Of a stretch of DNA of 64,000 nucleotides, positions 63,487 to 64,000 are shown piece by piece. The notes below the pieces were generated by a model. It ran no database searches. It had not been told where the DNA came from and saw only the letters and a list, made by a program, of their open reading frames with translations. The stretch is from WHSW01 sp963729075 (GTDB lineage Bacteria; Actinomycetota; Thermoleophilia; Solirubrobacterales; 70-9), in assembly GCA_963729075.1 (NCBI GenBank), contig CAVSMU010000008.1, positions 186,001-250,000 on the forward strand. The letters are read 5' to 3'. Each line of letters starts with the position of its first letter. Position 1 is the stretch's first letter. The position numbers and the translations under genes are program-made.

Positions 63487-64000
63487 GGCAAAACCGGCCC
63501 GTCACGAAGCGCGAGACGTACCAGCGGCTCGATCGCCTGCTGGCCCTCTCCCCGGAGGGGAGGCGATCTGGCCCCCACGGCGTCACGAAGACGGCCGGAC
63601 GGGGTGAATTGAGCGCCATATAGCGTCAGCCACTTCCCTCTCGTCCTGCAGAAGCACGTGCTCGAGTCCGTGCTCGGTGTAGTACGGCATTCTGCTCTGC
63701 CGTTCCGGTGGTGATGATCGCGAGCGTCAGGCGCGCGCTGAGGCTCTGCTGCCACTGCTGGACCGTCGGCAGGAACGCAGCGCACGGGCCGCAACCAGGA
63801 CTCATGAACAGGAGCAGCACCGGCTGCCCGCGCTCGAGCAGCGCCCGTCAGCGAGACGGTCTCGCCTTGCATGTCCCTCAGTGCGAACGCCGGCGCGTCA
63901 GTCACCGACCGGTAGGCCGGGGCTGGCGGCCGCGGCGCCCGCCTTCGCGCGATGTCGCAGGTCCGCTTCAGCCTCGCGATTCGGCGCGGAGGCTCAGTGC
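63480..64000 (-). CDS. TlpA/MauD-like thioredoxin-fold protein (partial, frameshifted, runs off window)
   Basis: Visible pieces: a charged helical linker (EAEADLRHRAKAGAAAASPG) at the right edge, LPVGD joined to APAFALRDMQGETVSLTG (shift near 63905), then VLLLFMSPGCGPCAAFLPTV with the redox motif CGPC, LSARLTLAIITTGTAEQNAV, EHGLEHVLLQDEREVADA, GAQFTPS and AVFVTPWG with the cis-Pro region, and GEGQQAIEPLVRLAL. The linker is typical of proteins whose N-terminus is a MauE/DoxX-like membrane domain, which would lie outside the window. It is a plausible dithiol oxidoreductase for the neighbouring cysteine-rich protein. Confidence 0.72.

Noticed and set aside
1..64000. CRISPR arrays, rRNA and tRNA genes
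   Set aside because: No regularly spaced repeats and no recognisable rRNA or tRNA stretches were seen on either strand by eye.

Overview
The window is very GC-rich actinobacterial chromosome. The gene content (tyrosine-catabolism genes, M32 carboxypeptidase, DUF892 and DUF455 ferritin-like proteins, a PqqD-fused Tat-type protein, a large exopolysaccharide locus) and frequent GTG/TTG starts point to Actinomycetota, probably class Thermoleophilia (Solirubrobacterales or Gaiellales). The class is inferred: no rRNA or tRNA gene is visible.

1-17 kb is a core-metabolism block with mostly intact genes. It holds homogentisate dioxygenase and 4-hydroxyphenylpyruvate dioxygenase, then a divergent operon of an Lrp/AsnC regulator, a circularly permuted ATP-grasp ligase and a diiron-like DUF455 protein. 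These are followed by an AI-2E-type permease, a fumarylacetoacetate hydrolase-family enzyme, an M32 carboxypeptidase, a cold-shock protein, a DHA2 drug exporter with a divergent TetR regulator and twin operators, a CoA-transferase, DUF892, a ZIP-like protein, an SDR and a P450.

17-50 kb is an envelope or exopolysaccharide locus. It carries an O-antigen ligase, a membrane spermidine-synthase-like enzyme, a WecA-type initiating transferase, a Wzz/BY-kinase, many glycosyltransferases, dTDP-rhamnose-type genes (RfbC, RfbD), a glutamine-dependent amidotransferase, a Wzm/Wzt ABC exporter, a WbpB/D/E/I-like amino-sugar set, and three of the window's four sulfotransferases. A sulfated, amino-sugar-containing polysaccharide is the likely product.

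50-54 kb is a graveyard: a duplicated fragment of a downstream membrane-protein gene, a broken IS982-type transposase, an HNH endonuclease tail, the fourth sulfotransferase, and the portal/protease end of an HK97-type prophage. 54-61 kb returns to glycan genes, plus a sigma factor overlapping a small membrane protein and two sugar-nucleotide epimerases.

61.2-64 kb is the most unusual part. Two near-identical tandem promoters precede a gene encoding a PqqD-like (RiPP recognition element) domain, then an internal Tat-like signal, then a tail with roughly 30 cysteines, many as CC pairs. Convergent with it are an NTP_transf_5 nucleotidyltransferase and a TlpA/MauD-like thioredoxin that runs off the window. 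This looks like a dedicated system for an exported, cysteine-rich product.

Caution: from about 14.6 kb onward many genes are broken by single-base frameshifts, sometimes several within 150 bp, while codon content stays intact on both sides. This looks mainly like consensus indel error in the assembly. I therefore give whole-gene coordinates spanning the breaks and say where they are.
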